Assembly: GCA_029259935.1 (NCBI GenBank)
Contig: JAJDEH010000218.1
Coordinates: 1-37,430, forward strand
Source: Planctomycetota bacterium
Lineage (GTDB): Bacteria; Planctomycetota; Planctomycetia; Pirellulales; Pirellulaceae
Length of the DNA: 37,430 nucleotides
Direction: 5' to 3'
Part shown: positions 1-7,932 of the stretch, one piece after another
Numbering within the stretch: the stretch's first letter is position 1
Layout of the letters: each line of letters starts with the position of its first letter
Made by a program: the position numbers and the translations under genes
The notes under the pieces: model-generated
What the model was told of the DNA's origin: nothing
What the model saw: the letters and a program-made list of their open reading frames with translations, nothing else
Databases searched by the model: none

Positions 1-49
1 CGGCGTTAATTTCAGCCACCAAACCGTGCAAAGCCATCTCAATCGGCAT
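1..49 (-). CDS. Possible 5' end of a divergent gene, cut by the window edge
   Basis: On the minus strand an open frame begins at an ATG at 49 (or the in-frame ATG at 37) and runs off the left edge. It encodes 16 residues, MPIEMALHGLVAEINA. The frame is also open upstream of the ATG, so the start is not secure and no clear Shine-Dalgarno is visible. The peptide is too short to identify. It would be divergent from the SDR gene at 137, with the shared region 50-136 as promoter space. Confidence 0.22.
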   Translation of the reverse strand, partial: MPIEMALHGLVAEINA

Positions 50-136
50 CAGCGCGTTCCAGCCAGGGATTATAAGGTTGGTGTTGGAGGCCCAAAGTTG
101 CGATAAACTGAAGCGGGTACCTACGAAAAGGAAGCC

Positions 137-946
137 ATGAATCTCAATCTAACTGACGAAGTAGCGGTCGTCATCGGTGGCGCGCAGGGAATTGGGCGGG
201 CGATTGCCGAGGCATTTGTCCAGGAACATGCGAAAGTGCTGCTGATCGATCGTGATGAAAGAGTAACGGAAGCCGCCCAACAACTACGCGAAACTTCGGA
301 CACCACGGTCGTTCCCCTGGTCGCCGATGTGACCGACTATGCCGCGATCGAGTCGGCCGCGGACCGCACACGAGCAGAGTTTGGACGCTGTGATCACGTT
401 GTGAATGCCGCCGGCACCGGATCGGGAAAACACGGGTTTCCGTTTTGGAATCTCCAACCACAAGACTGGGCTCGCGTGGTGGAGGTCAATTTGCATGGCG
501 TGGTCCACGTCGCCCATGCGTTCGCGCCGGCGCTGATCGAAGCAGATCGTGGGACGATGTTGTTTTTGTCGTCGGTGGCCGGACAAATCGGCTCTCAAAC
601 CGATCCGCCCTATAGCGCTGCCAAGGCGGCCGTGATCAACTTTGCCCAGTGCGCGGCGAAAGATTTGGCCGAGTATGATGTGCGGGTCAATGTGATTTGT
701 CCGGGAATGGTGAAGACCGCCTTGAATCAATCCGTGTGGCAGGCCTGGCACGATCAACAACCGGCTGCCGAGGCAACCAGTTATGAAGCTTGGTCCGCTG
801 ATAAGATTGGCCGTGTCGCGCCCTTGCGCCGATGGCAGACTCCGGAGGACATCGCGTCGATGGCGGTGTTTCTCGCATCCTCGAAGGCGCGCAACATCAC
901 TGGCCAGACCATTAACGTGGACGGTGGCCAAGTCATGCATTCCTAG
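137..946 (+). CDS. SDR family NAD(P)-dependent oxidoreductase
   Basis: This is a 269-residue classical short-chain dehydrogenase/reductase, normal length for the family, and predicted cytosolic. The Rossmann cofactor motif GGAQGIG is at residues 14-20, with acidic D38 at the end of beta-2, which in this family usually favours NAD over NADP. NAAG is at 90-93, and the catalytic set is N118, S146, Y159 and K163 (YSAAK). The C-terminal region has the usual GQTINVDGG ending. The start is supported by AAAAGGAA about 6 bases upstream of the ATG. The alcohol or ketone substrate cannot be read from the sequence. The gene stands alone; the next gene converges 16 bases downstream, and no obvious hairpin separates them. 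Confidence 0.93.
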   Translation: MNLNLTDEVAVVIGGAQGIGRAIAEAFVQEHAKVLLIDRDERVTEAAQQLRETSDTTVVPLVADVTDYAAIESAADRTRAEFGRCDHVVNAAGTGSGKHGFPFWNLQPQDWARVVEVNLHGVVHVAHAFAPALIEADRGTMLFLSSVAGQIGSQTDPPYSAAKAAVINFAQCAAKDLAEYDVRVNVICPGMVKTALNQSVWQAWHDQQPAAEATSYEAWSADKIGRVAPLRRWQTPEDIASMAVFLASSKARNITGQTINVDGGQVMHS

Positions 947-962
947 CGAGAGAATCGACTAA

Positions 963-1649
963 CTATTTCTTGTTGCGTCTCATGGCTTCGCCGAGTTCGC
1001 CGAGTGCTTTCTTGGCCGCGTCTCCAGAAGATGCGGCTGGATCTTTTTCGATTTTTGGCAGCTTGCCCCATTCCTTCTTATTGCTCTTCTTCGGCTTCTC
1101 CTCCGTGGTCTGCGGCTCGTCCTCCTCAAGGGCAGCGGAATCCGAACTGCTTTCCGATGCGGTGATTTGCACCTGTCGCACGTCCGGATTGGCCTTGCGA
1201 ATTTCGCGATCCACTTCGTCCGCTTGCTCCAGCCATGAACTCACTTCGAGATCCGTTTCGTCGATCGGATCGGCCGGTGCCATTTTCTTAGTTCCCGTGC
1301 GAGAGATGGGAGCCGTGCCTGGACCGGCGGAGGCACTTTTGTCGGCGGAACGGTCGACGATGATCTCAAACTCGAAATTTGAAAAAAGCAGGCGATCACC
1401 AGAAGCCACCTCGACGTCCTGCCCTTTTTCCAGACGCTGTCCGTTCAGGAAGGTGCCGTGCCGGCTGCCTAAATCTCGAATCGTGACTTTCGGACCCGCA
1501 ATGGCCAAGAGGCAATGCCGGCGACTAACTTCCGAGTTCTTGGCACGCAGGTGGCACTCCTCTGAGCGGCCGATCAGAAATTTCGATTTCGAAACATCGA
1601 TACTTCGCCCCGAGCCATCGGCACCTATCCGATTCAGACGAACATGCAT
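963..1649 (-). CDS. FHA domain-containing protein
   Basis: This 228-residue protein has an N-terminal forkhead-associated domain (about residues 3-98) and a long charged tail. The FHA signature residues are all present: G27-R28, S42-R-R-H45, D59-x-G61-S62, G65-T66 and N69-G70. These form the phosphothreonine-binding loops in known FHA domains. Residues about 105-228 are low complexity, rich in Glu, Ser and Lys, probably disordered, ending in a basic RRNKK. No signal peptide is seen, so it is likely cytosolic. FHA proteins usually act as readers of Ser/Thr kinase output. The kinase at 10962 is a conceivable partner, but that is inference only. Convergent with the SDR gene at 137. Confidence 0.9.
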   Translation of the reverse strand: MHVRLNRIGADGSGRSIDVSKSKFLIGRSEECHLRAKNSEVSRRHCLLAIAGPKVTIRDLGSRHGTFLNGQRLEKGQDVEVASGDRLLFSNFEFEIIVDRSADKSASAGPGTAPISRTGTKKMAPADPIDETDLEVSSWLEQADEVDREIRKANPDVRQVQITASESSSDSAALEEDEPQTTEEKPKKSNKKEWGKLPKIEKDPAASSGDAAKKALGELGEAMRRNKK

Positions 1650-2079
1650 TTTGCCAAACCCTCAACTAGCATTTCCAACTTCTGTTAATTGCCGAGCAAG
1701 CGACGAAGCGGGGCAGTACACTTGTGCCGTCCGTCGGGTTGCCATGAATCTATTTTCGACCGGGAAACCGGGAATGGAAGGGGGGAAACCCTTTCCTCCG
1801 ATCTTAATCCATCTCGTTCGCGTTTTTCCAGATTGGTTGCGGCAATTCTAGGGGTACGGCGAGCCCCCAGCGTTAGTTGGGGCCCGGAGCGAGGTTGGGC
1901 ATCAATCCGGCACCGCCACGGGGCCACCGCCACAGGGGCCCCGCCTCGCTGCGGGGTCGAATCACAAGGCTCAAGCGGATGGTACCAGTTGTAGGTTGCT
2001 CTGCTCTCGCATGTTGATCAAAATAAGACCTTCGATCCTCACAAAATCAGACCCACCCCCTATTCGGAGACGCACGGAG
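1650..2079. other. Intergenic region of about 430 bp with GC-rich hairpins
   Basis: This region lies between the divergent FHA gene and the ThuA-dehydrogenase gene. I see no convincing gene. It holds a GC-rich stretch with a perfect 6-bp stem, CCCCGC (1939-1944) with GCGGGG (1951-1956), and a smaller hairpin around 1863-1883 (CCCCA with TGGGG). Neither is followed by a T-run, so they are not obvious intrinsic terminators. Promoters for both flanking genes should lie here, but no clear -35/-10 pair stands out. Confidence 0.6.
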
Positions 2080-5000
2080 ATGCCGCGTAAAAACCTCCTC
2101 TTGCTGCTGGCCTCGTTCTTTTTCCTGTCGAGTTTCTGGACGCAGCTTCCAGCGGCCGAGAAAAAGAAGGTCGCCTTCATGGCCGGTCGCCGCAGCCATG
2201 GGTACGGCTCGCACGAGCACTACGCGGGGTGCGCCCTGTTGGCCCGTTCGCTCGAGCAAGGAATGCCCAACTTTGAAACCGTCGTCTTTCGAGACGGATG
2301 GCCCAAAGACAAAGATGCGTTCGAGGGCGCGGATACGATCGTCATGTATTGCGATGGCGGCGGCGGGCATCCGGTCAACCGAAATCTCGAACAGCTAGAT
2401 CGGCTGGCGGAAAAGGGCGTGGGGATTGTCTGTATTCATTATGGAGTCGAAGTGCCCAAGGGCCCCTCGGGCGAAAAGTTCTTGAAATGGATCGGCGGTT
2501 ATTTCGAGCCGCATTGGTCGGTGAACCCGCATTGGACCGGCAAGTTCGCCAAGTTTCCCGAGCACCCGACCACGCGCGGTGTCAAACCGTTCGAGGTCAA
2601 CGACGAATGGTACTACCACATGCGGTTTCGCGAAGGCATGAAAGGCGTCACGCCGATCCTGACCGACCTGCCTGGAAAAGAAACTTTAACTCGCCCCGAC
2701 GGCGCGCACAGCGGCAACCCGCACGTGCGGGCCGCCGTTCTGGATCGCAAAGAACCCCAGCACGTCGCCTGGGCCACGGTCCGTGAAGATGGCGGACGTG
2801 GATTTGGATTTACCGGCGGACACAACCACTGGAACTGGGGCGATCCGAATTTCCGCAAGCTGGTACTCAACGCCATCGTCTGGACCGCTCAAGGCGAAGT
2901 CCCCAAAGCGGGCGTCGGCGACAAGCCGCTTGGCTTGACCGATCTGGAAGAAAATCAAGACGAACAGCAGCCCGCGAACTTCAACCGCGACGCCATTCGA
3001 AAGAGGTTCAACCTCTCGGCCGGCGGTAAGTCGGCGAAGGCCGGCTCCCGCAAACAATCGAACGCCAAGCCGGTCTTTTCCACGAAAGTGGTAACACCGA
3101 AAACCGCCGGCCATTCCGCCGCGATCGACGCGGACATCACCGGCGCGAAAAAACTGTATTTAGTCGTCACCGACGGCGGTAATGGATTCAGTTGCGACTG
3201 GGCCGATTGGGCCGAGCCGCGACTGGTCGGACCCAAAGGTGAAAAGAAACTGACCGAACTCAAATGGAAGGCGGCAACGTCCGATTTTGGCCAGGTTCGC
3301 GTCGGCAAGAATGCCGGCGGCCGTGAACTGCGGATTAACGGCAAGAGCGTGGCTTATGGAATCGGCACGCACGCCCACTCGGTCATCGAGTATGACTTGC
3401 CGGCCGGCTACACGCGATTCAAAGCGACCGGCGGCCTCGACAACGGCGGAACCGACCAAGGAACTTGCGGACAGCAAACTTCCGTTCAATTTCAGGTTTA
3501 CACGGCCGCCCCGCCCCGTTTGGCACGACGTGCCGGCGGACGCGGCACCGGTCGCCCGCCCGAAGAAGCACTCGCAGGGCTCGATATCGCCAAAGGGCTC
3601 GAAGCCACCCTATCGGCCTCGGAGCCGATGCTGCTGAACCCGTCCAACATGGACATCGACCACTTGGGCCGGATCTGGGTCTGCGAAGTTGTGAACTACC
3701 GCGGCAAGGGTAAGCGGACCGAAGGCGATCGAATTTTGATTCTGGAAGATACCGATGGCGACGGCGTATGCGACAAGTCAAAAACCTTCTACCAAGGCAA
3801 CGACATCAACAGCCCGCACGGCATCTGCGTGTTGGGAACGCCCAGTGGAAAAGGCACCCGAGTGATCGTGTCGGCGGGCGACAAAGTCCAAGTTTTCAAG
3901 GACGAGGACGGCGACCTGAAGGCCGACGGCGCGGGCATGGTTCTGTTTTCCGGAATCCAAGGCACGCAGCACGATCACGGCATTCATGCCTTTACCTTTG
4001 GTCCCGATGGAAAGCTGTATTTCAATTTTGGCAACAACGGAAAGACGATCAAGGACGCACAGGGAAAAACGATTGTCGACCAGGCTGGAAACGAAGTCGT
4101 AGCCAACCGCAAGCCCTATCAGGAAGGCATGGTCTTCCGCTGCAACTTGGACGGCAGCGAGCTTGAAACCTTGGGCTGGAATTTTCGTAACAACTGGATG
4201 GTCACCGTCGATTCCTTCGGCAGCATTTGGCAGTCGGACAATGACGACGATGGCAACAAGGGAGTCCGCATCAACTACGTGATGGAATATGGCAACTACG
4301 GCTATAAAGATGAGATCACCGGCGCCGGTTGGAAAGAAGCTCGCACCGGGATGCACGCCGAGGTTCCTTTGCGTCATTGGCATCTTAACGATCCGGGCGT
4401 CATGCCGAACTTGCTGCAAACCGGCGCGGGTTCGCCCACGGGCATCACGGTCTATGAAGGGACGTTGTTGCCCAAGATTTTCCACGGCCAAGTGCTGCAC
4501 TGCGACGCCGGTCCGAGCATTTGCCGCAGCTATATCACCGCCAACGACGGCGCGGGATATAAAGTGACCGAAACCGTCGCGCTATTACACGGCGCGCGCG
4601 ACAACTGGTACCGTCCGTCCGACGTCAGTGTAGCGCCGGACGGATCCGTATTCATCGCCGATTGGTATGATCCCGGCGTCGGCGGACACAACGCTGGCGA
4701 CCTCGACAGCGGCCGTCTGTTTCGGCTGGCCCCTCCTGGCCACAAGTACAACGTGCCCAAGTTCGACTTCGCATCGGTCGAGGGCGCGATCGAAGCTCTG
4801 CAAAACCCCAACTATGCCGTGCGGTACATTGCTTGGACCGCGCTGCACAAGATGGGCAAGAAAGCTGAATCCGCCCTGGTGGAACTGTACGACAGCAAGA
4901 ATCCTCGTTATCGCGCGCGAGCCTTGTGGCTGCTGGGCAAATCGCACGGCGAAGGTGAGCGGTGGGTGGCCAAAGCGCTGGCCGATGGCGATCCCAACAT

Positions 5001-5481
5001 TCGCATCGTCGGCATCCGCCTAGCCAGGCAGCTCAAGATGGACATGCTGCCGATTATTGCGAAGCTGGTTTCCGATTCATCCCCGCAAGTCCGCCGGGAG
5101 TTGTTAGTTGCACTGCGTCATAACAGGTCACCCAAAGCGCCCGGCCTGTGGGCGGAGATGGCTGCCCAACACGACGGCAAGGACCGTTGGTACTTGGAAG
5201 CGCTGGGAATGTCCGCCGACAAGCAATGGGGCGCGTTCTTCGCCGCGTGGCTAAAGAAGGTGGACGGCAAGTGGAACACCCCCGCCGGCCGCGACATCGT
5301 GTGGCGCAGCCGTTCGACGGCGGCACTGGGACTGCTGGCGGAACTCGTGGCCGAATCGGTCGAGGATTCGTCATCGAAAAAGGCCCACGAGCGTTACATG
5401 CGGGCCTTCGATTTCCATCCCGACAGCCCGGCAAAAGAAGAGGCACTGGAAGCCGCGCTGCTGAGCATTGTTGGATCTTGA
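2080..5481 (+). CDS. ThuA / NPCBM / PVC-type membrane-bound dehydrogenase fusion with HEAT repeats, lacking the haem domain
   Basis: This encodes an exported multidomain protein of 1133 residues. The ATG at 2080 is preferred over the upstream ATG at 1996 because it opens directly onto a signal peptide (MPRKNLLLLLASFFFL..., cut near PAAE) and has GGAG just upstream. In order: a ThuA-like domain (about 32-275, GRRSHGYGSHEH), an NPCBM carbohydrate-binding domain (about 345-480, AYGIGTHAHS), a PVC-type dehydrogenase beta-propeller (about 510-900, NPSNMDIDHLGRIWV, calcium-type loop DTDGDG near 558) and HEAT-like helices (900-1120). Family relatives normally continue into a further HEAT block and a c-type haem domain (CxxCH). 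Here the frame stops after LLSIVGS with no CxxCH. The haem half appears to be the separate gene at 21601-22728. A role in periplasmic sugar or polysaccharide oxidation is inferred from family context. Confidence 0.9.
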   Translation: MPRKNLLLLLASFFFLSSFWTQLPAAEKKKVAFMAGRRSHGYGSHEHYAGCALLARSLEQGMPNFETVVFRDGWPKDKDAFEGADTIVMYCDGGGGHPVNRNLEQLDRLAEKGVGIVCIHYGVEVPKGPSGEKFLKWIGGYFEPHWSVNPHWTGKFAKFPEHPTTRGVKPFEVNDEWYYHMRFREGMKGVTPILTDLPGKETLTRPDGAHSGNPHVRAAVLDRKEPQHVAWATVREDGGRGFGFTGGHNHWNWGDPNFRKLVLNAIVWTAQGEVPKAGVGDKPLGLTDLEENQDEQQPANFNRDAIRKRFNLSAGGKSAKAGSRKQSNAKPVFSTKVVTPKTAGHSAAIDADITGAKKLYLVVTDGGNGFSCDWADWAEPRLVGPKGEKKLTELKWKAATSDFGQVRVGKNAGGRELRINGKSVAYGIGTHAHSVIEYDLPAGYTRFKATGGLDNGGTDQGTCGQQTSVQFQVYTAAPPRLARRAGGRGTGRPPEEALAGLDIAKGLEATLSASEPMLLNPSNMDIDHLGRIWVCEVVNYRGKGKRTEGDRILILEDTDGDGVCDKSKTFYQGNDINSPHGICVLGTPSGKGTRVIVSAGDKVQVFKDEDGDLKADGAGMVLFSGIQGTQHDHGIHAFTFGPDGKLYFNFGNNGKTIKDAQGKTIVDQAGNEVVANRKPYQEGMVFRCNLDGSELETLGWNFRNNWMVTVDSFGSIWQSDNDDDGNKGVRINYVMEYGNYGYKDEITGAGWKEARTGMHAEVPLRHWHLNDPGVMPNLLQTGAGSPTGITVYEGTLLPKIFHGQVLHCDAGPSICRSYITANDGAGYKVTETVALLHGARDNWYRPSDVSVAPDGSVFIADWYDPGVGGHNAGDLDSGRLFRLAPPGHKYNVPKFDFASVEGAIEALQNPNYAVRYIAWTALHKMGKKAESALVELYDSKNPRYRARALWLLGKSHGEGERWVAKALADGDPNIRIVGIRLARQLKMDMLPIIAKLVSDSSPQVRRELLVALRHNRSPKAPGLWAEMAAQHDGKDRWYLEALGMSADKQWGAFFAAWLKKVDGKWNTPAGRDIVWRSRSTAALGLLAELVAESVEDSSSKKAHERYMRAFDFHPDSPAKEEALEAALLSIVGS

Positions 5482-5847
5482 CAGCGTAGGAGCGGACTCA
5501 TTTGGAGGGCTCCGATTGCTGTCTATCAGAAAGCTGCAACGAAGCGCTCGGCTCACGCGCCAGATCCAAAGAGATGCAAATTCCAAAAAGATGCAAATCT
5601 CCAAGGAGTTTTTTCGTGAGATAATCTCGCAAATGACGGGGGAAACAAGTTTCATACCGAAACGAGCTAGCGTTCGCTCATGTTCGTGGCGAATCTGAAT
5701 GAACTTCTTCCGTTGAAATTACGATGAAAGTGAAACGGAAGGTCTAACGCCGGCTAGGTGCTGGTCCGCCTTCGCGACTCAGCTTCTCTTTCTGTTTCGT
5801 GCAATCGCGTTTCCGCCCATGACGGCCATTCGGCCAATTCGTGGCTC
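5482..5847. other. Intergenic region of about 366 bp with a short tandem repeat
   Basis: I see no gene. A 10-bp unit AGATGCAAAT occurs at 5572-5581 and again at 5589-5598 (period 17). Further on (5660-5700) is a short GTTCG/CGAA-rich stretch. No T-tailed hairpin follows the upstream stop codon. A GTG at 5758 would extend the next gene in frame, but the extra 30 residues do not look like SDR sequence. Confidence 0.5.
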
Positions 5848-6720
5848 ATGAAGACTCTACAAGACAAACGAGTTGTGGTTACCGGTGCCGCTTCCGGAAT
5901 CGGCCGCGCGTTGGCGATGCAAATGGCGCAAGCGGGTGCCAGGCTCTACCTTATTGATGTTGATGAACGCGGCCTCGCCGAGGTGGCGGACGAACTTCAT
6001 GCCGAGGGTGCTATCGTCGTCCAAGACCCTTGCGATTTGTCCGACTCGTATGCCATCACTCGATGTTTACAACGATTGCTGCGACGTTGGAAATACGTAG
6101 ACGCCTTGGTTAACAACGCTGGAATTTCCTATTACGGCCCAACAGAGAACATGACCGCCCCGCAATGGGATCGTCTGATGGCGGTCAATCTGCTGGCTCC
6201 CGTGCAGTTGACGCGCGAGTTATTGCCCGTATTGCTGTCACGACCGCAAGCCCACATTCTGAACATCGCCAGTGTTTATGGCTTGGTTGGCATCGGCCGT
6301 TCGACCGCTTATCAGGTCAGCAAGTTTGGGCTGGTTGGGCTGTCCGAATCGTTGCGAGCCGAATATGGACGGCAAGGGTTGGGCGTGACCACGGTCTGCC
6401 CAGGATTCGTAAAGACGAATCTATTCCGCTCGTCGGCGTCGGGGCATCTCAATCGAGAAACCCCCGAGCCGCCCGCTTGGCTGGCGACATCCCCCGAACG
6501 GGTCGCCGCCAGGGCGATCAACGGCATGTTGCGTGACCGGCGATTAGTCGTCGTCACCGCCCATGCCTGCTTGCTCTACTTCATGAAGCGGTTTGCCCCG
6601 GGACTAATCGATTGGGTGCAACGGCTTGGCCGGTCGCGCCGAATGCATCGCAAGCGGAAGGAAGCGGCGCCCGTCATCAAACCGTTCGATCCGCAATTTG
6701 AATCCAGCCGGGCGGCCTAA
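5848..6720 (+). CDS. SDR family oxidoreductase (second copy, divergent from the first)
   Basis: This is a 290-residue short-chain dehydrogenase starting at the ATG at 5848, which places the cofactor motif TGAASGIG at residues 12-19, as normal. NNAG is at 89-92, and the catalytic S142, Y155 and K159 have the standard 13/4 spacing (NIASVYG, YQVSK). Beta-2 ends in D37-x-D39, suggesting NAD. The C-terminus is longer than in a minimal SDR: a hydrophobic stretch (ACLLYFMKRFAPGLIDWV, about 236-253) and a basic tail (RSRRMHRKRK) could attach it peripherally to a membrane. The substrate is not identifiable. No clear Shine-Dalgarno precedes the ATG. It is not adjacent to any pathway partner. Confidence 0.9.
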   Translation: MKTLQDKRVVVTGAASGIGRALAMQMAQAGARLYLIDVDERGLAEVADELHAEGAIVVQDPCDLSDSYAITRCLQRLLRRWKYVDALVNNAGISYYGPTENMTAPQWDRLMAVNLLAPVQLTRELLPVLLSRPQAHILNIASVYGLVGIGRSTAYQVSKFGLVGLSESLRAEYGRQGLGVTTVCPGFVKTNLFRSSASGHLNRETPEPPAWLATSPERVAARAINGMLRDRRLVVVTAHACLLYFMKRFAPGLIDWVQRLGRSRRMHRKRKEAAPVIKPFDPQFESSRAA

Positions 6721-6872
6721 TTCGGATCTTCGCCGCTAGCGGTGCGGTTGCTTGCGACCGATGCTGCCGTGTCTCCAGATTCCGCTAGACAGGTGGAATC
6801 CCATTCGACTATGCTCCCCGCCCTTACTCTTTCGCGCGGCACTGTCTTTCCACAATTCCGGAGTTGGCGTCC

Positions 6873-7649
6873 ATGTATTCCCTAGCTTCCTGGATTCGTT
6901 TCCCTGTCGCGACGGCCGCGATGTTGCTCTCCACATTGGCGGTCGCGCAGGAATTTCGAATAGACACGCACGTCGTCGACAATCAAACCAACAAGGTATT
7001 GTCTGAAAGCCTGACCTTGTTCTCCGACGGAGTGGTTTACGACTTCATGCTGAAGGGCAATAAGGAAATCGCCATTCTCGATACCACGCGACGGCAATAC
7101 ATCGCGCTGCTCAATCCGTCGAACAAGAAGATGTGGACCATGAACAAGCAAGATTTGAGCAGCGTTGTTGCCAGTCTTAAGACATCGGATCGCAGCAAAC
7201 GCGAGCCCTTCTTTTTCGATCCCCAGTTCGCGACCAAATTCAACCAGAAAACAAACAGACTTACCTTGGCGAGCGAGAAGCTGACCTACACCGTAGTTAC
7301 CGCGACACCAAAATTTTCCGCGGCGGTTCAACAATATCGCGAATTCGCCGATTGGACGGCGCGACTTCATTCGACGATGCCGGGCACCATGCCGCCTTTT
7401 GCTCGCTTGACACTGAACGATGCCCTTGCCCAACGAGGGTTCATTCCGGTGACCGTCAAGCTGTCGATTAAAGAGCGGGGTAAGATCCTGACCAAGCGGC
7501 GTCACTACACCAGCCACCATCTGACGACTTGGATGCTGAATAACAACGATCGTGAGCGAATCCAGCAAGCGCAGAACGCTCTTGCCACGTTTGAACCCGT
7601 GCGTGCTCTCGAGTATCGTGAGCTGGCATCGCTTCCCGCCAGGCGGTAG
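6873..7649 (+). CDS. Exported protein of unknown function
   Basis: This encodes 258 residues from the ATG at 6873; an in-frame TTG at 6864 is the alternative. The N-terminus is a clear signal peptide (hydrophobic FPVATAAMLLSTLAVAQ, cut probably after AVA), so the protein is exported. The mature part begins EFRIDTHVVDNQTNK and has alternating beta-strand patterning through about residue 110 (LYLFSDGVVYDFML-like strands), then a more helical C-terminal half (residues 130-250) with several Arg and His. No Cys, metal motif or membrane segment was seen. I do not recognise a named domain; similar exported proteins seem common in planctomycetes. A 7-bp inverted repeat (AGGTCAC / GTGACCT, 7648-7672) overlaps the stop codon and may end transcription, although there is no T-run. 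Confidence 0.75.
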   Translation: MYSLASWIRFPVATAAMLLSTLAVAQEFRIDTHVVDNQTNKVLSESLTLFSDGVVYDFMLKGNKEIAILDTTRRQYIALLNPSNKKMWTMNKQDLSSVVASLKTSDRSKREPFFFDPQFATKFNQKTNRLTLASEKLTYTVVTATPKFSAAVQQYREFADWTARLHSTMPGTMPPFARLTLNDALAQRGFIPVTVKLSIKERGKILTKRRHYTSHHLTTWMLNNNDRERIQQAQNALATFEPVRALEYRELASLPARR

Positions 7650-7932
7650 GTCACCTCTGCCGAAAGTGACCTGGGGCGGCACGCATCCCTGAATTCAGAC
7701 CCTATCCACGGGTCCACGACGCGCCGGCAATGAATAGCCCGCCGCGGCCTTGCCGGGATCTCATACCCTCGGCTTTCTAACCCCGGCCAGATTGCCGGCT
7801 TTTCCCGCGCGAAACCTGCCTGGCATTTGGTTATCATTGTACGTGCCAAAAGCCAAAGCGGCGGGAATGGCCCGAATCGTCCCGCTCGTGCATCCTAGAA
7901 CAAGAACATTTCCTAACCGAGCGAGTCCCTTC

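Noticed and set aside
970..1851. 293-codon open frame on the plus strand
   Set aside because: It is antisense to the FHA gene, Ser/Arg-rich, without domain or ribosome site; the FHA frame has all family motifs.
2298..2786. 162-codon frame inside the ThuA domain
   Set aside because: Arg-rich shadow frame of the real gene.
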